Source: Shinella yambaruensis
GTDB lineage: Bacteria > Pseudomonadota > Alphaproteobacteria > Rhizobiales > Rhizobiaceae
DNA: 64,000 nt
Assembly (NCBI RefSeq): GCF_022899355.1
Contig: NZ_JALJCK010000003.1
Coordinates: forward strand, 248,001 to 312,000
Reading direction: 5' to 3'
Shown here in pieces: positions 1-9,345 of the stretch. Under the pieces are notes generated by a model that did not search any database, was not told where the DNA came from, and was given only the letters and a program-made list of their open reading frames with translations. Numbering within the stretch: the first letter of the stretch is position 1; each line of letters begins with the position of its first letter. A program made the position numbers and the translations under genes.

Positions 1-13
1 CCGGGAGACTGTC

Positions 14-1174
14 ATGAAGCGACTTCTGCATTCCTGCACCGCGCTTACCCTTTCGCTCGCCTTCGCCACCGCCGCCATCGCCCAGGAGCCGCTGAAGGAG
101 CTCGGGCCCGGCGAGGGCGAAGTCTCCATCGTCGCCTGGGCCGGCTATATCGAGCGCGGCGAGACGGACAAGAACTATGACTGGGTCACCGAATTCGAGA
201 AGAAGACGAGCTGCAAGGTGACGGTGAAGACCGCCGCCACCTCGGATGAAATGGTGGCGCTGATGAACGAGGGCGGCTTCGACCTCGTCACCGCCTCGGG
301 CGATGCTTCGCTCCGCCTCGTCGCGGGCAAGCGCGTGCAGCCGATCAACACCGACCTCATCCCGAGCTGGAAGACCGTCGACGAGCGCCTGCAGAACGCG
401 CCCTGGCACACGGTGAACGGCGTGCACTACGGCACGCCCTATCTCTGGGGGCCGAACGTGCTGATGTACAACACCGAGGCCTTCAAGGACGCGGCGCCGA
501 CGAGCTGGAAGGTCGTCTTCGAAGAGATGACGCTGCCGGACGGCAAGTCGAACAAGGGCCGCGTGCAGGCCTATGACGGCCCGATCCACATCGCCGACGC
601 CGCGACCTACCTGATGGCGCACAAGCCGGACCTCGGCATCAAGGACCCCTACGAACTCAACGAGGACCAGTACAAGGCCGCGCTCGACCTGCTTCGCGTC
701 CAGCGCACGCTGGTCGGCCGCTACTGGCACGACGCGATGATCCAGATCGACGACTTCAAGAACGAGGGCGTCGTCGCCTCCGGCTCCTGGCCGTTCCAGG
801 TGAACCTGATGCAGGCGGAAAAGCAGCCGATCGCCTCGACCTTCCCGGAAGAGGGCGTGACGGGCTGGTCGGACACGACCATGCTGCATGCCGAAAGCCA
901 GCATCCGAACTGCGCCTATATGTGGATGGAGCATTCGCTTTCCGCCAAGGTGCAGGGCGATGCCGCCGCCTGGTTCGGCGCGGTTCCCTCGGTCCCGGCG
1001 GCCTGCAAGGGCAATGCGCTCTTGACCGACGAGGGGTGCTCGACCAACGGTTTCGACAATTTCGAGAAGATCCGCTTCTGGCGCACGCCGGTGACCAAGT
1101 GCGAAAGCCAGGGGGAATGCGTGCCGTATCACCGCTGGGTCTCCGACTATATCGGCGTGATCGGCGGGCGTTGA
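14..1174 (+). CDS. ydcS: ABC transporter substrate-binding protein, putrescine/spermidine type (YdcS/PotD-like)
   Basis: Predicted periplasmic polyamine-binding protein of 386 aa. A signal peptide covers about residues 1-23 and ends in a TAAIAQ cleavage region. The mature part has the PotD/PotF-type opening (VSIVAWAGYIERG) and a W-G-P-N-V segment near residue 145. Length is close to E. coli YdcS (about 380 aa). It is the first gene of a five-gene set in the order binding protein, ATPase, permease, permease, aminobutyraldehyde dehydrogenase, as in E. coli ydcSTUV-patD, which points to putrescine or a related diamine. The ATG has GGGAG six bases upstream; anything further upstream lies outside the window. 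A hairpin repeat separates it from the ATPase gene and may let the binding protein be made in excess. Ligand identity is inferred from family and synteny. Confidence 0.85.
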   Translation: MKRLLHSCTALTLSLAFATAAIAQEPLKELGPGEGEVSIVAWAGYIERGETDKNYDWVTEFEKKTSCKVTVKTAATSDEMVALMNEGGFDLVTASGDASLRLVAGKRVQPINTDLIPSWKTVDERLQNAPWHTVNGVHYGTPYLWGPNVLMYNTEAFKDAAPTSWKVVFEEMTLPDGKSNKGRVQAYDGPIHIADAATYLMAHKPDLGIKDPYELNEDQYKAALDLLRVQRTLVGRYWHDAMIQIDDFKNEGVVASGSWPFQVNLMQAEKQPIASTFPEEGVTGWSDTTMLHAESQHPNCAYMWMEHSLSAKVQGDAAAWFGAVPSVPAACKGNALLTDEGCSTNGFDNFEKIRFWRTPVTKCESQGECVPYHRWVSDYIGVIGGR

Positions 1175-1194
1175 GGTAAAACGGCGCGGCATAC

Positions 1195-1336
1195 TCCCCG
1201 ATCTCCCCCCTTGAGGGGGAGATGTCGCCGAAGGCGACAGAGGGGGGTGGCCGCGAAGCGGCAAATGTTACGGAGCGGGCGGGACTACCCCCCTCTGCCC
1301 TGCCGGGCATCTCCCCCACAAGGGGGGAGATCGGAT
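1195..1336. repeat. Dispersed palindromic repeat (family A) between binding-protein and ATPase genes
   Basis: Two inverted-repeat hairpins built from CCGATCTCCCCCCTTGAGG-type arms and the motif CTGCCCTGCCGGGCATCTCC. The same motif recurs at 5719, 20840 and 47909. It looks like a rhizobial interspersed palindrome and could stabilise the upstream mRNA or reduce read-through into the ATPase gene. Confidence 0.8.
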
Positions 1337-1418
1337 AGACGCGCCGTCCTCCTCCCACGCCACTTTCTGCGATCGGCGCAGTACAGCGCCCATCGCCCAA
1401 GACAAACCGGAGTCCCCC

Positions 1419-2414
1419 ATGACCGCCGTCCTGTTCCAGCAAGTCTCCCGCCATTTCGGCGCCGTGCGTGCCGTCGACAGCGTGGATCTCGCCATCGCCG
1501 AGGGCGAATTCTTCGCGATGCTGGGACCGTCCGGCTCCGGCAAGACGACGTGCCTGCGCCTGATGGCCGGCTTCGAGCAGCCGACGTCGGGCCATATCGA
1601 GATCTTCGGCGAGACGGCGGAGGGCGTGCCGCCCTACCGGCGCAACGTCAACACGGTGTTCCAGGACTACGCCCTCTTCCCGCATCTCTCGATCCTCGAG
1701 AACGTCGCCTACGGGCTGATGGTCAAGGGCGTCGGCAAGGCCGAGCGGCTGAAGGCGGCCGAGGAGGCGCTTGCCATGGTGAAGCTGCCCGGCTACGGCG
1801 CGCGCCGGCCCGGCCAGCTCTCCGGCGGCCAGCGCCAGCGCGTGGCGCTCGCCCGGGCGCTGGTCAACCGGCCCCGCGTGCTGCTGCTGGACGAACCGCT
1901 CGGCGCGCTCGACCTCAAGCTGCGCGAGCAGATGCAGGAGGAACTGAAATCCCTGCAGAAATCGCTCGGCATCACCTTCGTCTTCGTCACCCACGACCAG
2001 GGCGAGGCGCTGTCGATGGCCGACCGCATCGCCGTGTTCAGCGATGGCAGGATCCAGCAGCTCGGCACGCCGGAAGAGGTCTACAAGCGGCCGAAGACGC
2101 GCTTCGTCGCCGATTTCGTCGGCTCGTCCAACGTGCTGCCGCCGGATTTCGTCCGTACTCTCGGCTTCGGCGACAGCTATGCCAGCCTGAGGCCGGAGGC
2201 GATCACGCTCGGGGATGGCCCGGGCCGCAAGAATTTCGCCGGCCGCGTCGTCGCGACCAGTTTCCTCGGCGCGGCGAACCGCGTGACGGTCGAGGCCGCG
2301 GGCGCGCGCGTTGCGGCCATGACACCGGCCTCCACCGCCCCGCCGGCGCTCGGCGAGACGGTCACCCTCTCCTTCCTGCCGCAGGACCTGCACCCGATGG
2401 ACGGTGCCCGATGA
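1419..2414 (+). CDS. ydcT: ABC transporter ATP-binding protein, polyamine type (YdcT/PotA-like)
   Basis: Cytoplasmic ATPase of 331 aa that powers the polyamine importer. Walker A is GPSGSGKTT at residues 36-44, the Q-loop is FQDYALFPH near 81-89, the signature LSGGQ is at 134-138, Walker B VLLLDEP is at 154-160 and the H-loop is FVFVTHDQGEA near 192. A TOBE-like regulatory domain fills about residues 240-330, as in PotA/CysA-type importers. The next gene starts inside this gene's stop (ATGA overlap), so the two are translationally coupled. It is separated from its binding-protein gene by about 244 nt that contain a palindromic repeat. Confidence 0.9.
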   Translation: MTAVLFQQVSRHFGAVRAVDSVDLAIAEGEFFAMLGPSGSGKTTCLRLMAGFEQPTSGHIEIFGETAEGVPPYRRNVNTVFQDYALFPHLSILENVAYGLMVKGVGKAERLKAAEEALAMVKLPGYGARRPGQLSGGQRQRVALARALVNRPRVLLLDEPLGALDLKLREQMQEELKSLQKSLGITFVFVTHDQGEALSMADRIAVFSDGRIQQLGTPEEVYKRPKTRFVADFVGSSNVLPPDFVRTLGFGDSYASLRPEAITLGDGPGRKNFAGRVVATSFLGAANRVTVEAAGARVAAMTPASTAPPALGETVTLSFLPQDLHPMDGAR

Positions 2415-3361
2415 GCATCGTCGCCGACACCTCCATCCTCGCGCGCCGCGAAGGCACCTCCGGGCGGCTTTCCGATTTCTTCTGGCGCAACCCGAAGATC
2501 CTGCTGCTCCTGATGCTGACGCCGCCGCTGCTCTGGCTCGGCATCATCTATCTCGGCTCGCTCTTCGCGCTCTTGCTGCAGAGCTTCTTCTCGATCGACG
2601 ACTTTTCCGGGCTGATCAACTACGAGTTCACGCTCGCCACCTACCGGCAGCTGCTCATACCCTCGAATTTCGACATCATCCTGCGCACCGTGCTGATGGC
2701 CGCGCTGGTGACGCTCGCCTCCGCCGCCATCGCCTTTCCCATCGCCTATTACGCGGCGCGCTATGCGAAGGGAAAATGGAAGGTCGTCTTCTATCTCGGC
2801 GTCATGCTGCCGCTGTGGTCGAGCTATCTCGTCAAGGTCTATGCCTGGAAGCTGATCCTCGCCAAGGAAGGCATCGTCACCTGGTTCTTCGCCAAGCTCC
2901 ACCTTTCCTGGCTGCTCGATGCCTGGCTTTCGCTGCCCGTCGTCGGCGGCTCGTCGCTGTCGATCAGCTATACCGGTACCTTCATCGTCTTCATCTATGT
3001 CTGGATGCCCTTCATGATCCTGCCGATCCAGGCGGCGCTGGAGCGCGTGCCCGGCAACCTGATCGAGGCCTCCGCCGATCTCGGCGGCCACCCGGCGCAG
3101 ACCTTCCGCCACGTGCTCTTCCCGCTCGCCCTGCCCGGCATCATCGCAGGCTCGATCTTCACCTTCTCGCTGACGCTGGGCGACTACATCATCCCGCAGA
3201 TCATCGGCTCGTCGCGGCTCTTCATCGGCCAGGCGGTCTATGCCCAGCAGGGCACGGCCGGCAACATCCCGCTCGCCGCCGCCTTCTCCGTCGTGCCGAT
3301 CGTCATCATGGGCCTCTATCTGTGGATGGCCAAGCGACAGGGGGCCTTCGATGCGCTCTGA
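2411..3361 (+). CDS. ydcU: ABC transporter permease, polyamine type (YdcU/PotB-like)
   Basis: Inner-membrane permease subunit of 316 aa. There are about six hydrophobic segments: the first near residues 35-60, then five across 95-310. The EAA-loop type sequence [19 protein letters not shown] contacts the ATPase. The start is set by the ATGA overlap with the ATPase stop; a longer open frame upstream on the same strand is a shadow. The next permease begins ten bases before this gene ends. The two permeases probably form the heterodimeric channel of the putrescine-type importer. Confidence 0.9.
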   Translation: MSIVADTSILARREGTSGRLSDFFWRNPKILLLLMLTPPLLWLGIIYLGSLFALLLQSFFSIDDFSGLINYEFTLATYRQLLIPSNFDIILRTVLMAALVTLASAAIAFPIAYYAARYAKGKWKVVFYLGVMLPLWSSYLVKVYAWKLILAKEGIVTWFFAKLHLSWLLDAWLSLPVVGGSSLSISYTGTFIVFIYVWMPFMILPIQAALERVPGNLIEASADLGGHPAQTFRHVLFPLALPGIIAGSIFTFSLTLGDYIIPQIIGSSRLFIGQAVYAQQGTAGNIPLAAAFSVVPIVIMGLYLWMAKRQGAFDAL

Positions 3362-4166
3362 CAGAAACACCTCCGCCCCGCTCGGCCTCAAGATCGCCGC
3401 AGGCCTCGGCCTCGCCTTCCTGCACCTGCCGATCCTGCTCATCTTCCTCTACGCCTTCACGACGGAAGAGAAGAGCTACCAGTTCCCGCCGCCGGGCTAT
3501 ACGCTCAAATGGTTCGCGGTCACCTGGAACCGGCCGGACGTCTGGGAGGCGATGGGGCTTTCCGTGCGCGTCGCGTCCATCTCCACCGCCGTCGCCCTCG
3601 TGCTCGGCACACTGTGCGCCGCTGCCGTTTCCCGTACGAAATTCTTCGGCCGGGAGACGATCTCGCTGCTCGTCATCCTGCCGATCGCCCTTCCCGGCAT
3701 CATCACCGGCATCGCGCTACGCTCGGCCTTCTCGTTCGCGGAAATCCCCTTCTCCTTCTGGACGATCGTGCTCGGCCACGCCACCTTCTGCGTCGTGGTC
3801 GTCTACAACAATGCCGTCGCCCGCTTCCGCCGCGTCTCGGGCTCGCTGATCGAGGCCTCGATGGACCTCGGCGCCGACAGCTTCCAGACCTTCCGCTATG
3901 TCATCCTGCCGAACATCGGCACGGCCCTGCTTGCCGGCGGCATGCTCGCCTTCGCGCTGTCCTTCGACGAGGTGATCGTGACCACCTTCACCGCCGGCCA
4001 GCAATCGACCCTGCCGATCTGGATGCTGGAGGAACTGGTGCGCCCGCGCCAGCGCCCGGTGACCAACGTCGTCGCCATGGTCGTGGTGCTTGTCACCTTC
4101 CTGCCGATCCTCGGCGCCTACTACCTCACCCGCGACGGCGACCAGGTCGCAGGCGCCGGAAAATGA
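3351..4166 (+). CDS. ydcV: ABC transporter permease, polyamine type (YdcV/PotC-like)
   Basis: Second permease subunit, 271 aa with about six transmembrane segments. The first lies near residues 14-36 ([18 protein letters not shown]). The EAA loop [17 protein letters not shown] lies near residue 165. The ATG overlaps the end of the upstream permease by 11 bases, so translation is coupled. It pairs with the preceding permease in a PotBC-type channel. A 20-bp-stem hairpin follows before the dehydrogenase gene. Confidence 0.9.
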   Translation: MRSDRNTSAPLGLKIAAGLGLAFLHLPILLIFLYAFTTEEKSYQFPPPGYTLKWFAVTWNRPDVWEAMGLSVRVASISTAVALVLGTLCAAAVSRTKFFGRETISLLVILPIALPGIITGIALRSAFSFAEIPFSFWTIVLGHATFCVVVVYNNAVARFRRVSGSLIEASMDLGADSFQTFRYVILPNIGTALLAGGMLAFALSFDEVIVTTFTAGQQSTLPIWMLEELVRPRQRPVTNVVAMVVVLVTFLPILGAYYLTRDGDQVAGAGK

Positions 4167-4181
4167 ACATGAGCGAACAGG

Positions 4182-4249
4182 GAGTAGCGAGTAGCGAATA
4201 GAGGAAAATGACGGCCAGCCGGCCCAAAACTATTCGCTACTCGCTATTC
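4182..4249. repeat. Long hairpin between permease and patD
   Basis: Arms 4182-4201 and 4230-4249 are complementary at 19 of 20 positions (GTAGCGAGTAGCGAATAG on the left), with a 28-nt loop. The arms are themselves built from GTAGCGA/GAATAGC units. No T-run follows, so it is more likely an mRNA-processing or attenuation hairpin than a simple terminator. Confidence 0.75.
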
Positions 4250-4281
4250 GCCATTCGCTCCTCAACAACGGAGAACACGCC

Positions 4282-5709
4282 ATGGACACCCAGATGCTGA
4301 TCGGCTCGCGCTTCGAAGCCGGCACCGAGGCCGAGGAGCACATCCTGAACCCGAAGACCGGCGCGAAGATCGTCGACCTGCCGGAGGCCTCCCATGCGCA
4401 GATCGACGCGGCCGTCGACGCCGCCGAAAAGGCCTTCGTCTCCTGGGCGACCACCACGCCCGCGGAACGCTCCGGCTATCTCCTGAGGATCGCCGACGCG
4501 ATCGAGAAGGACGCCGATGCCTTCGCGGCCCTCGAAGCGCTCAATTGCGGCAAGCCGATCAACGCCGCCCGCAATGACGAGCTGCCGGCCATCATCGACT
4601 GCTGGCGCTTCTTCGCCGGCGCCATCCGCTCGCTGAGCGCCCCGGTCGCCGCCGAATACCTGCCCGGCTTCACCTCGATGGTGCGGCGCGATCCCATCGG
4701 CATCGTCGGCTCGATCGCGCCGTGGAACTATCCGCTGATGATGATGGCCTGGAAGCTGGCGCCGGCGATTGCCGGGGGCAACACCGTCGTCTTCAAGCCC
4801 TCCGAGCAGACGCCGCTGACGGCGCTGAAGATGGCGAAGCTTTTGGCCGACATCCTGCCGGAAGGCGTGGTCAACATCGTGCTCGGCCGCGGCGAGACGG
4901 TCGGCAATGCGCTGATCAACCATCCGAAAATCAACATGGTCTCGATCACCGGCGATGTGGCGACCGGCAAGAAAGTGCTGGCGGCGGCGGCCAAGACCGT
5001 CAAGCGCACCCATCTGGAACTCGGCGGCAAGGCCCCGGTCGTCGTCTTCGACGATGCGGATCTGGACGCCGTCGTCTCGGGCATCCGCGCCTTCGGCTAC
5101 TACAATGCCGGCCAGGACTGCACGGCCGCCTGCCGCATCTACGCCGAGGACGGCATCTACGAGAAGCTGGTCGCCGACCTCTCGGCCGCCGTCTCCACCA
5201 TCAAGTACAACGACCCCGACGACACGCTGAACGAGATCGGCCCGCTGATCTCCAAGCGCCAGCGCGACCGGGTGGCGAGCTTCGTCGAGCGCGCCGCCGA
5301 GGTGAAGCACATCGAGATCACCACGGGCGGCCGGGCCGGCAGCGACGACGGCTACTTCTTCCAGCCGACGGTGGTGGCCGGCGCCACGCAGGACGACGAG
5401 ATCGTGCGCCGCGAAGTGTTCGGCCCCGTCGTCTCCGTCACCCGCTTCTCCGAGGCGGACCAGGCCATCGCCTGGGCCAACGACAGCGACTACGGCCTCG
5501 CCTCCTCCGTCTGGACGAAGGACATCGGCAAGGCGATGAAGGCCGCCGCCCGCCTGCAATATGGCTGCACCTGGATCAACACGCACTTCATGCTGACGAC
5601 GGAAATGCCGCATGGCGGCGTCAAGCAGTCGGGCTACGGCAAGGACATGTCGATCTATGCGCTGGAGGATTATACCGCCGTGCGCCATGTGATGGTCAGC
5701 CACGGCTGA
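4282..5709 (+). CDS. patD: Gamma-aminobutyraldehyde dehydrogenase (PatD/YdcW type)
   Basis: NAD(P)-dependent aldehyde dehydrogenase of 475 aa. PatD oxidises 4-aminobutyraldehyde, formed from putrescine by transamination or oxidation, to GABA. Visible features are [18 protein letters not shown] with the catalytic Asn, the glutamate loop [19 protein letters not shown] and the cysteine region [13 protein letters not shown]. The C-terminal [20 protein letters not shown] and the final [14 protein letters not shown] also match PatD closely. Its place directly after a YdcSTUV-type transporter supports import followed by catabolism of putrescine. AACGGAG upstream of the ATG is a usable ribosome site. 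No aminotransferase is adjacent, so the first catabolic step must be encoded elsewhere. Confidence 0.9.
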   Translation: MDTQMLIGSRFEAGTEAEEHILNPKTGAKIVDLPEASHAQIDAAVDAAEKAFVSWATTTPAERSGYLLRIADAIEKDADAFAALEALNCGKPINAARNDELPAIIDCWRFFAGAIRSLSAPVAAEYLPGFTSMVRRDPIGIVGSIAPWNYPLMMMAWKLAPAIAGGNTVVFKPSEQTPLTALKMAKLLADILPEGVVNIVLGRGETVGNALINHPKINMVSITGDVATGKKVLAAAAKTVKRTHLELGGKAPVVVFDDADLDAVVSGIRAFGYYNAGQDCTAACRIYAEDGIYEKLVADLSAAVSTIKYNDPDDTLNEIGPLISKRQRDRVASFVERAAEVKHIEITTGGRAGSDDGYFFQPTVVAGATQDDEIVRREVFGPVVSVTRFSEADQAIAWANDSDYGLASSVWTKDIGKAMKAAARLQYGCTWINTHFMLTTEMPHGGVKQSGYGKDMSIYALEDYTAVRHVMVSHG

Positions 5710-5718
5710 CCATGGGGC

Positions 5719-5997
5719 TGCCCCCTCTGCTTGCCCGGCATCTCCCCCAACGAGGGCCGGGCAATCGCAGATAGACTGCAATCGTCGCCGCGACTCCCTT
5801 CTCCCCCGCGGGGAGAAGGTGCCGGCAGGCGGATGAGGGGGAGGATCGGAGGCGTAAACGATCCGTCAGAGCCACCCCCTCATCCGACCCTTCGGGCCAC
5901 CTTCTCCCCGCGGGGGAGAAGGGGATGCGGCATCGTCCTGCCCCATAGGCGATTGCCCGGCCTTCGTGGGGAGATGCCTGGCAGGGCAGAGGGGGGC
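5719..5997. repeat. Nested composite palindrome (families A and B)
   Basis: This 279-nt stretch fills most of the gap between patD and the next gene. The outer arms are family A (GCCCGGCATCTCCCCC on the left, GGGGAGATGCCTGGCAGG on the right). Inside them are inverted GGGCAATCGC/GCGATTGCCC arms, and then family B arms (CTTCTCCCCCGCGGGGAG and CTCCCCGCGGGGGAGAAG). The region can fold as one long imperfect hairpin. A copy with the same nested order lies at 20840. No gene is visible here. Confidence 0.8.
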
Positions 5998-6091
5998 GCC
6001 CGCCCTTTTGGGTACGGACGGGCGCCGGCTCCTTCCGGGAACATTTTCAGCCCTAACGCGTCTTTACTCCGACACAATCGGAGGCATCGCC

Positions 6092-6265
6092 ATGCTGAAA
6101 TGGGCACTCATCTTCCTCGTCATATCGCTGATCGCCGGCTTTCTCGGCTTCTCCGGCGTCTCCGCCGCGACAGCGACGATCGCCAAGGTGCTCTTCGCCA
6201 TCGCCCTCGTCATCTTCCTGATTTTCCTTGTGCTTGCACTGATGGCCGGTAGCCTCGCCTTCTGA
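6092..6265 (+). CDS. Small membrane protein, DUF1328/YtjA family
   Basis: 57-aa protein with two hydrophobic segments (about residues 4-24 and 31-54) joined by a short Ser/Ala/Thr turn. This is the layout of the DUF1328 (YtjA) family, which also has a conserved [14 protein letters not shown] start. It probably sits in the inner membrane. The family's function is not established. TCGGAGG eight bases before the ATG is a good ribosome site. A perfect 12-bp hairpin follows the stop. Confidence 0.8.
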   Translation: MLKWALIFLVISLIAGFLGFSGVSAATATIAKVLFAIALVIFLIFLVLALMAGSLAF

Positions 6266-6280
6266 GTGCAGACCGTCCAC

Positions 6281-6310
6281 AGCCTGTGTTGCTTCCCGGC
6301 AACACAGGCT
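6281..6310. terminator. Perfect 12-bp hairpin after the YtjA-like gene
   Basis: AGCCTGTGTTGC (6281-6292) and GCAACACAGGCT (6299-6310) pair perfectly around a 6-nt loop. There is no T-run on either side, so it is a weak or atypical terminator, or a 5' structure insulating the iron-regulated promoter that follows. Confidence 0.5.
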
Positions 6311-6316
6311 AAATCC

Positions 6317-6337
6317 TGATGTTTCTAGTCATATAAT
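6317..6337 (+). promoter_or_regulatory. Candidate iron-responsive operator (TGA-N9-TCA) abutting a TATAAT box
   Basis: 6317-6331 reads TGA-TGTTTCTAG-TCA, matching the TGA-N9-TCA IRO consensus bound by RirA in rhizobia. It runs directly into TATAAT at 6332-6337. No clear -35 element is seen. The site lies about 75 nt before the receptor gene, so a repressor bound here would block its transcription under iron-replete conditions (inference). Confidence 0.6.
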
Positions 6338-6407
6338 TCGTTGCAGCAGATGAAATCCTGATAAAAACGGTCACGTTATCGATCCGCTTCCTCAGAAAGT
6401 CACCTGC

Positions 6408-8582
6408 ATGCACACGTCCTCCCGCACGATGTTCCGCCTGGCGCTCGCCGGCACGTCCCTCCTCACGCTCGCCTCGGTCGCCCTTGCGCAGGACCAAGGG
6501 ACGACGACGGCGGGCGGCGCGACCGTGCTCGAGGACATCGTCGTCGACGGCGGCAGCGGCGGCGTCATCACGGCGGACGGCTATGTCGGCAAGAGCAGCG
6601 CGACGGGCGCCAAGGTCGACACGCCCTTCATCCAGACGCCGCAGTCGATCTCCTCGGTCACGCAGCAGCAGCTGGAAGACCGCAACCCGCAGACCCTGCT
6701 CGACACGCTCGCCTATACGCCCGGCACCCGCATCGGCGGCTACGGCTTCGACCCGCGCTTCGACTCGTTCACCGTGCGCGGCTTCGACGTGACCTATACG
6801 GGCGTCTTCCGCGACAACCTGCGCCAGCCAGGCGCCGGCTCCTCGCTGTTCAAGACGGAACCCTATGGCCTGGAAGGCGTCTCGATCCTGCGCGGCCCGT
6901 CTTCCGCGCTCTACGGCGCCTCCGGCGCCGGCGGCCTCTACAACCTCATCAGCAAGCGCCCGACGGAAGAGGCGCTGCGCGAGATCCAGCTGCAATATGG
7001 CAGCCACGACCGCTACCAGGGCCAGTTCGACCTTTCCGGCCCGATCAACGAGGAAGATCCGGTCTACTATCGCCTGACCGGCCTGCTGCGCAGCGCCGAT
7101 ACCGAGCAGGTCGGCGTTCCCGACGACCGCGCCTACATCGCGCCGGCCTTCACCTGGAAGCCGGACGAGGACACCAAGCTGACCATCCTCGGCGAATATT
7201 CCCGCACCAAGACGGGCGGCACGGCGGCCTACTACTACGATCCGATCACCGGCAAAGTGAGCGACTTCTTCGCCGGCAACCCGGCCTTCAACGATTCCGT
7301 GCAGAACCAGGGCCGCATCGGCTACGAGTTCGAGCATCGCCTGAACGAGGTCTTCACCTTCCGCCAGAACGCCCGCGCCTCCTGGCTCAACATCGACGCC
7401 GACTGGGCCTTCGCCTACCAGCCGAACGCCGCCGACCCGACGTTGCTCGACAGCAGCGCCGGCTCGTTCGAAGAGTGGATGAACACCTATACGATCGACA
7501 ACCAGCTCGAAGCGAAGTTCGAGACCGGCGCGCTGGAACACACGCTTCTGACCGGCATCGACTTCACCAAGATCTACTGGAAGTCGCTGAACGGCTACGG
7601 CGTGACGCCGCCGCTCGACACCACCGACCCGACGCGCGGCCGCCCGACGGACCCGATCGGCTTCCAGACCAAGAGCGTGCAGGACCAGTTCATCACCGGC
7701 ATCTACCTGCAGGACCAGATCCGCTACGACGCGCTGACCTTCACGCTCGGCGGCCGCTACGACTGGGTCTCGACCGACACCGACAACACGGACCTCGCCT
7801 CCGGCGCGCTCGACACGATCAACCAGAGCGACCGCGCCTTCACCTGGCGCGCCGGCGTGACCTACGAGACGGAATGGGGCATCACCCCCTATGCCAGCTA
7901 CTCGACCGCGTTCTCGCCGAATGCCGGCGTGAACCTTGCCACCGGCAACCCGTTCAAGCCGACCGAGAGCGAACAGCAGGAAGTGGGCGTGAAGTACCTG
8001 CTGCCCGACAGCAACACGCTGCTGACCGCCGCGCTCTTCAACATCGACCAGACCAACGGCCTCTACTACGAGGTCGTCGACCTGCCGACCGGCCCGGCCA
8101 ACATCCAGGTCCAGCGCGGCAAGCTGCGCTCGCGCGGCGTCGAGCTTGAAGCCTCCACCAGCCTCGACAACGGCCTGTCGCTGATCGCCTCCTATACCTA
8201 TACCCAGGCGAAGATCATCGACGGCCCGGCCGGCACCGTCAACAACGACGTCTCCTCCGTGCCGCGCCACATGGCCTCGCTCTGGGCGCACTACACCATG
8301 CCGGAAGACGGCGCGCTGGCCGGTCTCGGCTTCGGCGCGGGCGTCCGCTTCACCGGCGAAAGCTACGGCGACGACGCCAACAGCATGAAGAACAAGGCGC
8401 GCGCCTTCGTCGATGCGTCGATCGACTACGACTTCGCCGCCATCGACAAGGACTTCGCCGGCCTGAAGCTGCAGGTCAACGCGACGAACCTCTTCGACCG
8501 CCAGGATGCCGTCTGCTCGGCCGGCTTCTGCTACCGAGACCAGGGCCGTACGGTCATCGGCAGCCTGAAATATTCCTGGTAA
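6408..8582 (+). CDS. foxA: TonB-dependent hydroxamate siderophore receptor (FoxA/FhuA family)
   Basis: Outer-membrane receptor of 724 aa. A signal peptide ends near residue 27 (SVALAQ). A TonB-box-like TVLEDIVVDG follows near residues 38-47, then a plug domain (PQSISSVTQQQLEDRNPQTL to about residue 190, including YGLEGVSILRGPSSALYGA) and a beta-barrel ending in KYSW with the usual C-terminal aromatic residue. The plug sequence is typical of ferrioxamine/ferrichrome receptors. The downstream FhuF-like and binding-protein genes match the order of the S. meliloti ferrioxamine locus. FoxA rather than FhuA is inferred from that synteny. A candidate IRO and TATAAT lie upstream. Confidence 0.8.
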   Translation: MHTSSRTMFRLALAGTSLLTLASVALAQDQGTTTAGGATVLEDIVVDGGSGGVITADGYVGKSSATGAKVDTPFIQTPQSISSVTQQQLEDRNPQTLLDTLAYTPGTRIGGYGFDPRFDSFTVRGFDVTYTGVFRDNLRQPGAGSSLFKTEPYGLEGVSILRGPSSALYGASGAGGLYNLISKRPTEEALREIQLQYGSHDRYQGQFDLSGPINEEDPVYYRLTGLLRSADTEQVGVPDDRAYIAPAFTWKPDEDTKLTILGEYSRTKTGGTAAYYYDPITGKVSDFFAGNPAFNDSVQNQGRIGYEFEHRLNEVFTFRQNARASWLNIDADWAFAYQPNAADPTLLDSSAGSFEEWMNTYTIDNQLEAKFETGALEHTLLTGIDFTKIYWKSLNGYGVTPPLDTTDPTRGRPTDPIGFQTKSVQDQFITGIYLQDQIRYDALTFTLGGRYDWVSTDTDNTDLASGALDTINQSDRAFTWRAGVTYETEWGITPYASYSTAFSPNAGVNLATGNPFKPTESEQQEVGVKYLLPDSNTLLTAALFNIDQTNGLYYEVVDLPTGPANIQVQRGKLRSRGVELEASTSLDNGLSLIASYTYTQAKIIDGPAGTVNNDVSSVPRHMASLWAHYTMPEDGALAGLGFGAGVRFTGESYGDDANSMKNKARAFVDASIDYDFAAIDKDFAGLKLQVNATNLFDRQDAVCSAGFCYRDQGRTVIGSLKYSW

Positions 8583-8586
8583 GCGC

Positions 8587-9345
8587 TTGACGGCGCCGTC
8601 CACCCACGATGGCGAGACCGCTTTCCGGCCGGACGGCCTGAAGGCGGTCTTTACCGGTGAGCACGCCTGGTGCGGCGAGAAGATGATGCTGTCGTCGGAT
8701 CTCGACGGCGCCGTGCCGCTCGCCGACTTCCTCGCCGGGAACGGTTTTGCCGAGACGCTCGACCGCTATGCGGCAGGCCATGGCGCGGTCGACCGCCGCG
8801 CCGCCGCCTCCTTCTGGTCGCTCTACTATTTCTCCGCGCTGACCATCCCCTATGTCGTGGCCCGCCGGGCCGAAATGACGCTGCCCGTCGCCTTCGAGGA
8901 GATGACCATCGCCATCGGCGAGGACGGCCTGCCGCGTGCCTTCGGCCTGCCGCACGAGGGCGACTGGAGCGAGGGCGACGACCTCGTCGACTTCGTCACG
9001 CCGCTGGTGGACTGCCACCTCTCCCGCGTCGTCGCCCTGTTCAGGGAGAAGACCGGCATCGCGCCGAAACTCGCCTGGAACAACGCCGCCGTCTATATCG
9101 ACTATGCCTTCAACGCGACGGACCGTTCGCCGCCCGCGGGCGACGACCACTGGCCGTCCCGCCCCCTCTTCGATTGCCCGCGGCTGGCCGATGGCAGCCG
9201 CAATCCCTTCCATGGATGCCTGCGCCACGAGCTGGAAGCGGGCGCCGTCCACTGTCGCCGCAAGGTCTGCTGCCTGCGCTACATGCTGCCCGGCATTCCG
9301 GGCTGCGGCGAGCTGTGCGCCCTGCCGGAGCTGAGAAAACAATGA
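8587..9345 (+). CDS. fhuF: FhuF-like siderophore-iron reductase
   Basis: 252-aa cytoplasmic ferric-siderophore reductase candidate, which would release iron by reducing Fe(III)-hydroxamate. The C-terminal [2Fe-2S] ligand region carries C-C-x10-C-x3-C (CCLRYMLPGIPGCGELC). Classical E. coli FhuF has x2 between the last two cysteines, so spacing here is one residue longer. The start is TTG, only four bases after the receptor stop, in keeping with coupling. The next gene overlaps by four bases (ATGA). Function is inferred from the cysteine cluster and from the position between receptor and binding protein. Confidence 0.8.
   Translation: MTAPSTHDGETAFRPDGLKAVFTGEHAWCGEKMMLSSDLDGAVPLADFLAGNGFAETLDRYAAGHGAVDRRAAASFWSLYYFSALTIPYVVARRAEMTLPVAFEEMTIAIGEDGLPRAFGLPHEGDWSEGDDLVDFVTPLVDCHLSRVVALFREKTGIAPKLAWNNAAVYIDYAFNATDRSPPAGDDHWPSRPLFDCPRLADGSRNPFHGCLRHELEAGAVHCRRKVCCLRYMLPGIPGCGELCALPELRKQ

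Noticed and set aside
756-2393. 545-codon open frame antisense to the YdcS/YdcT genes (similar long antisense frames occur opposite most genes)
   Set aside because: High-GC coding DNA leaves antisense frames open. The translation is Arg/Gly/Asp-rich, matches no family, and the sense strand encodes clear transporter proteins.
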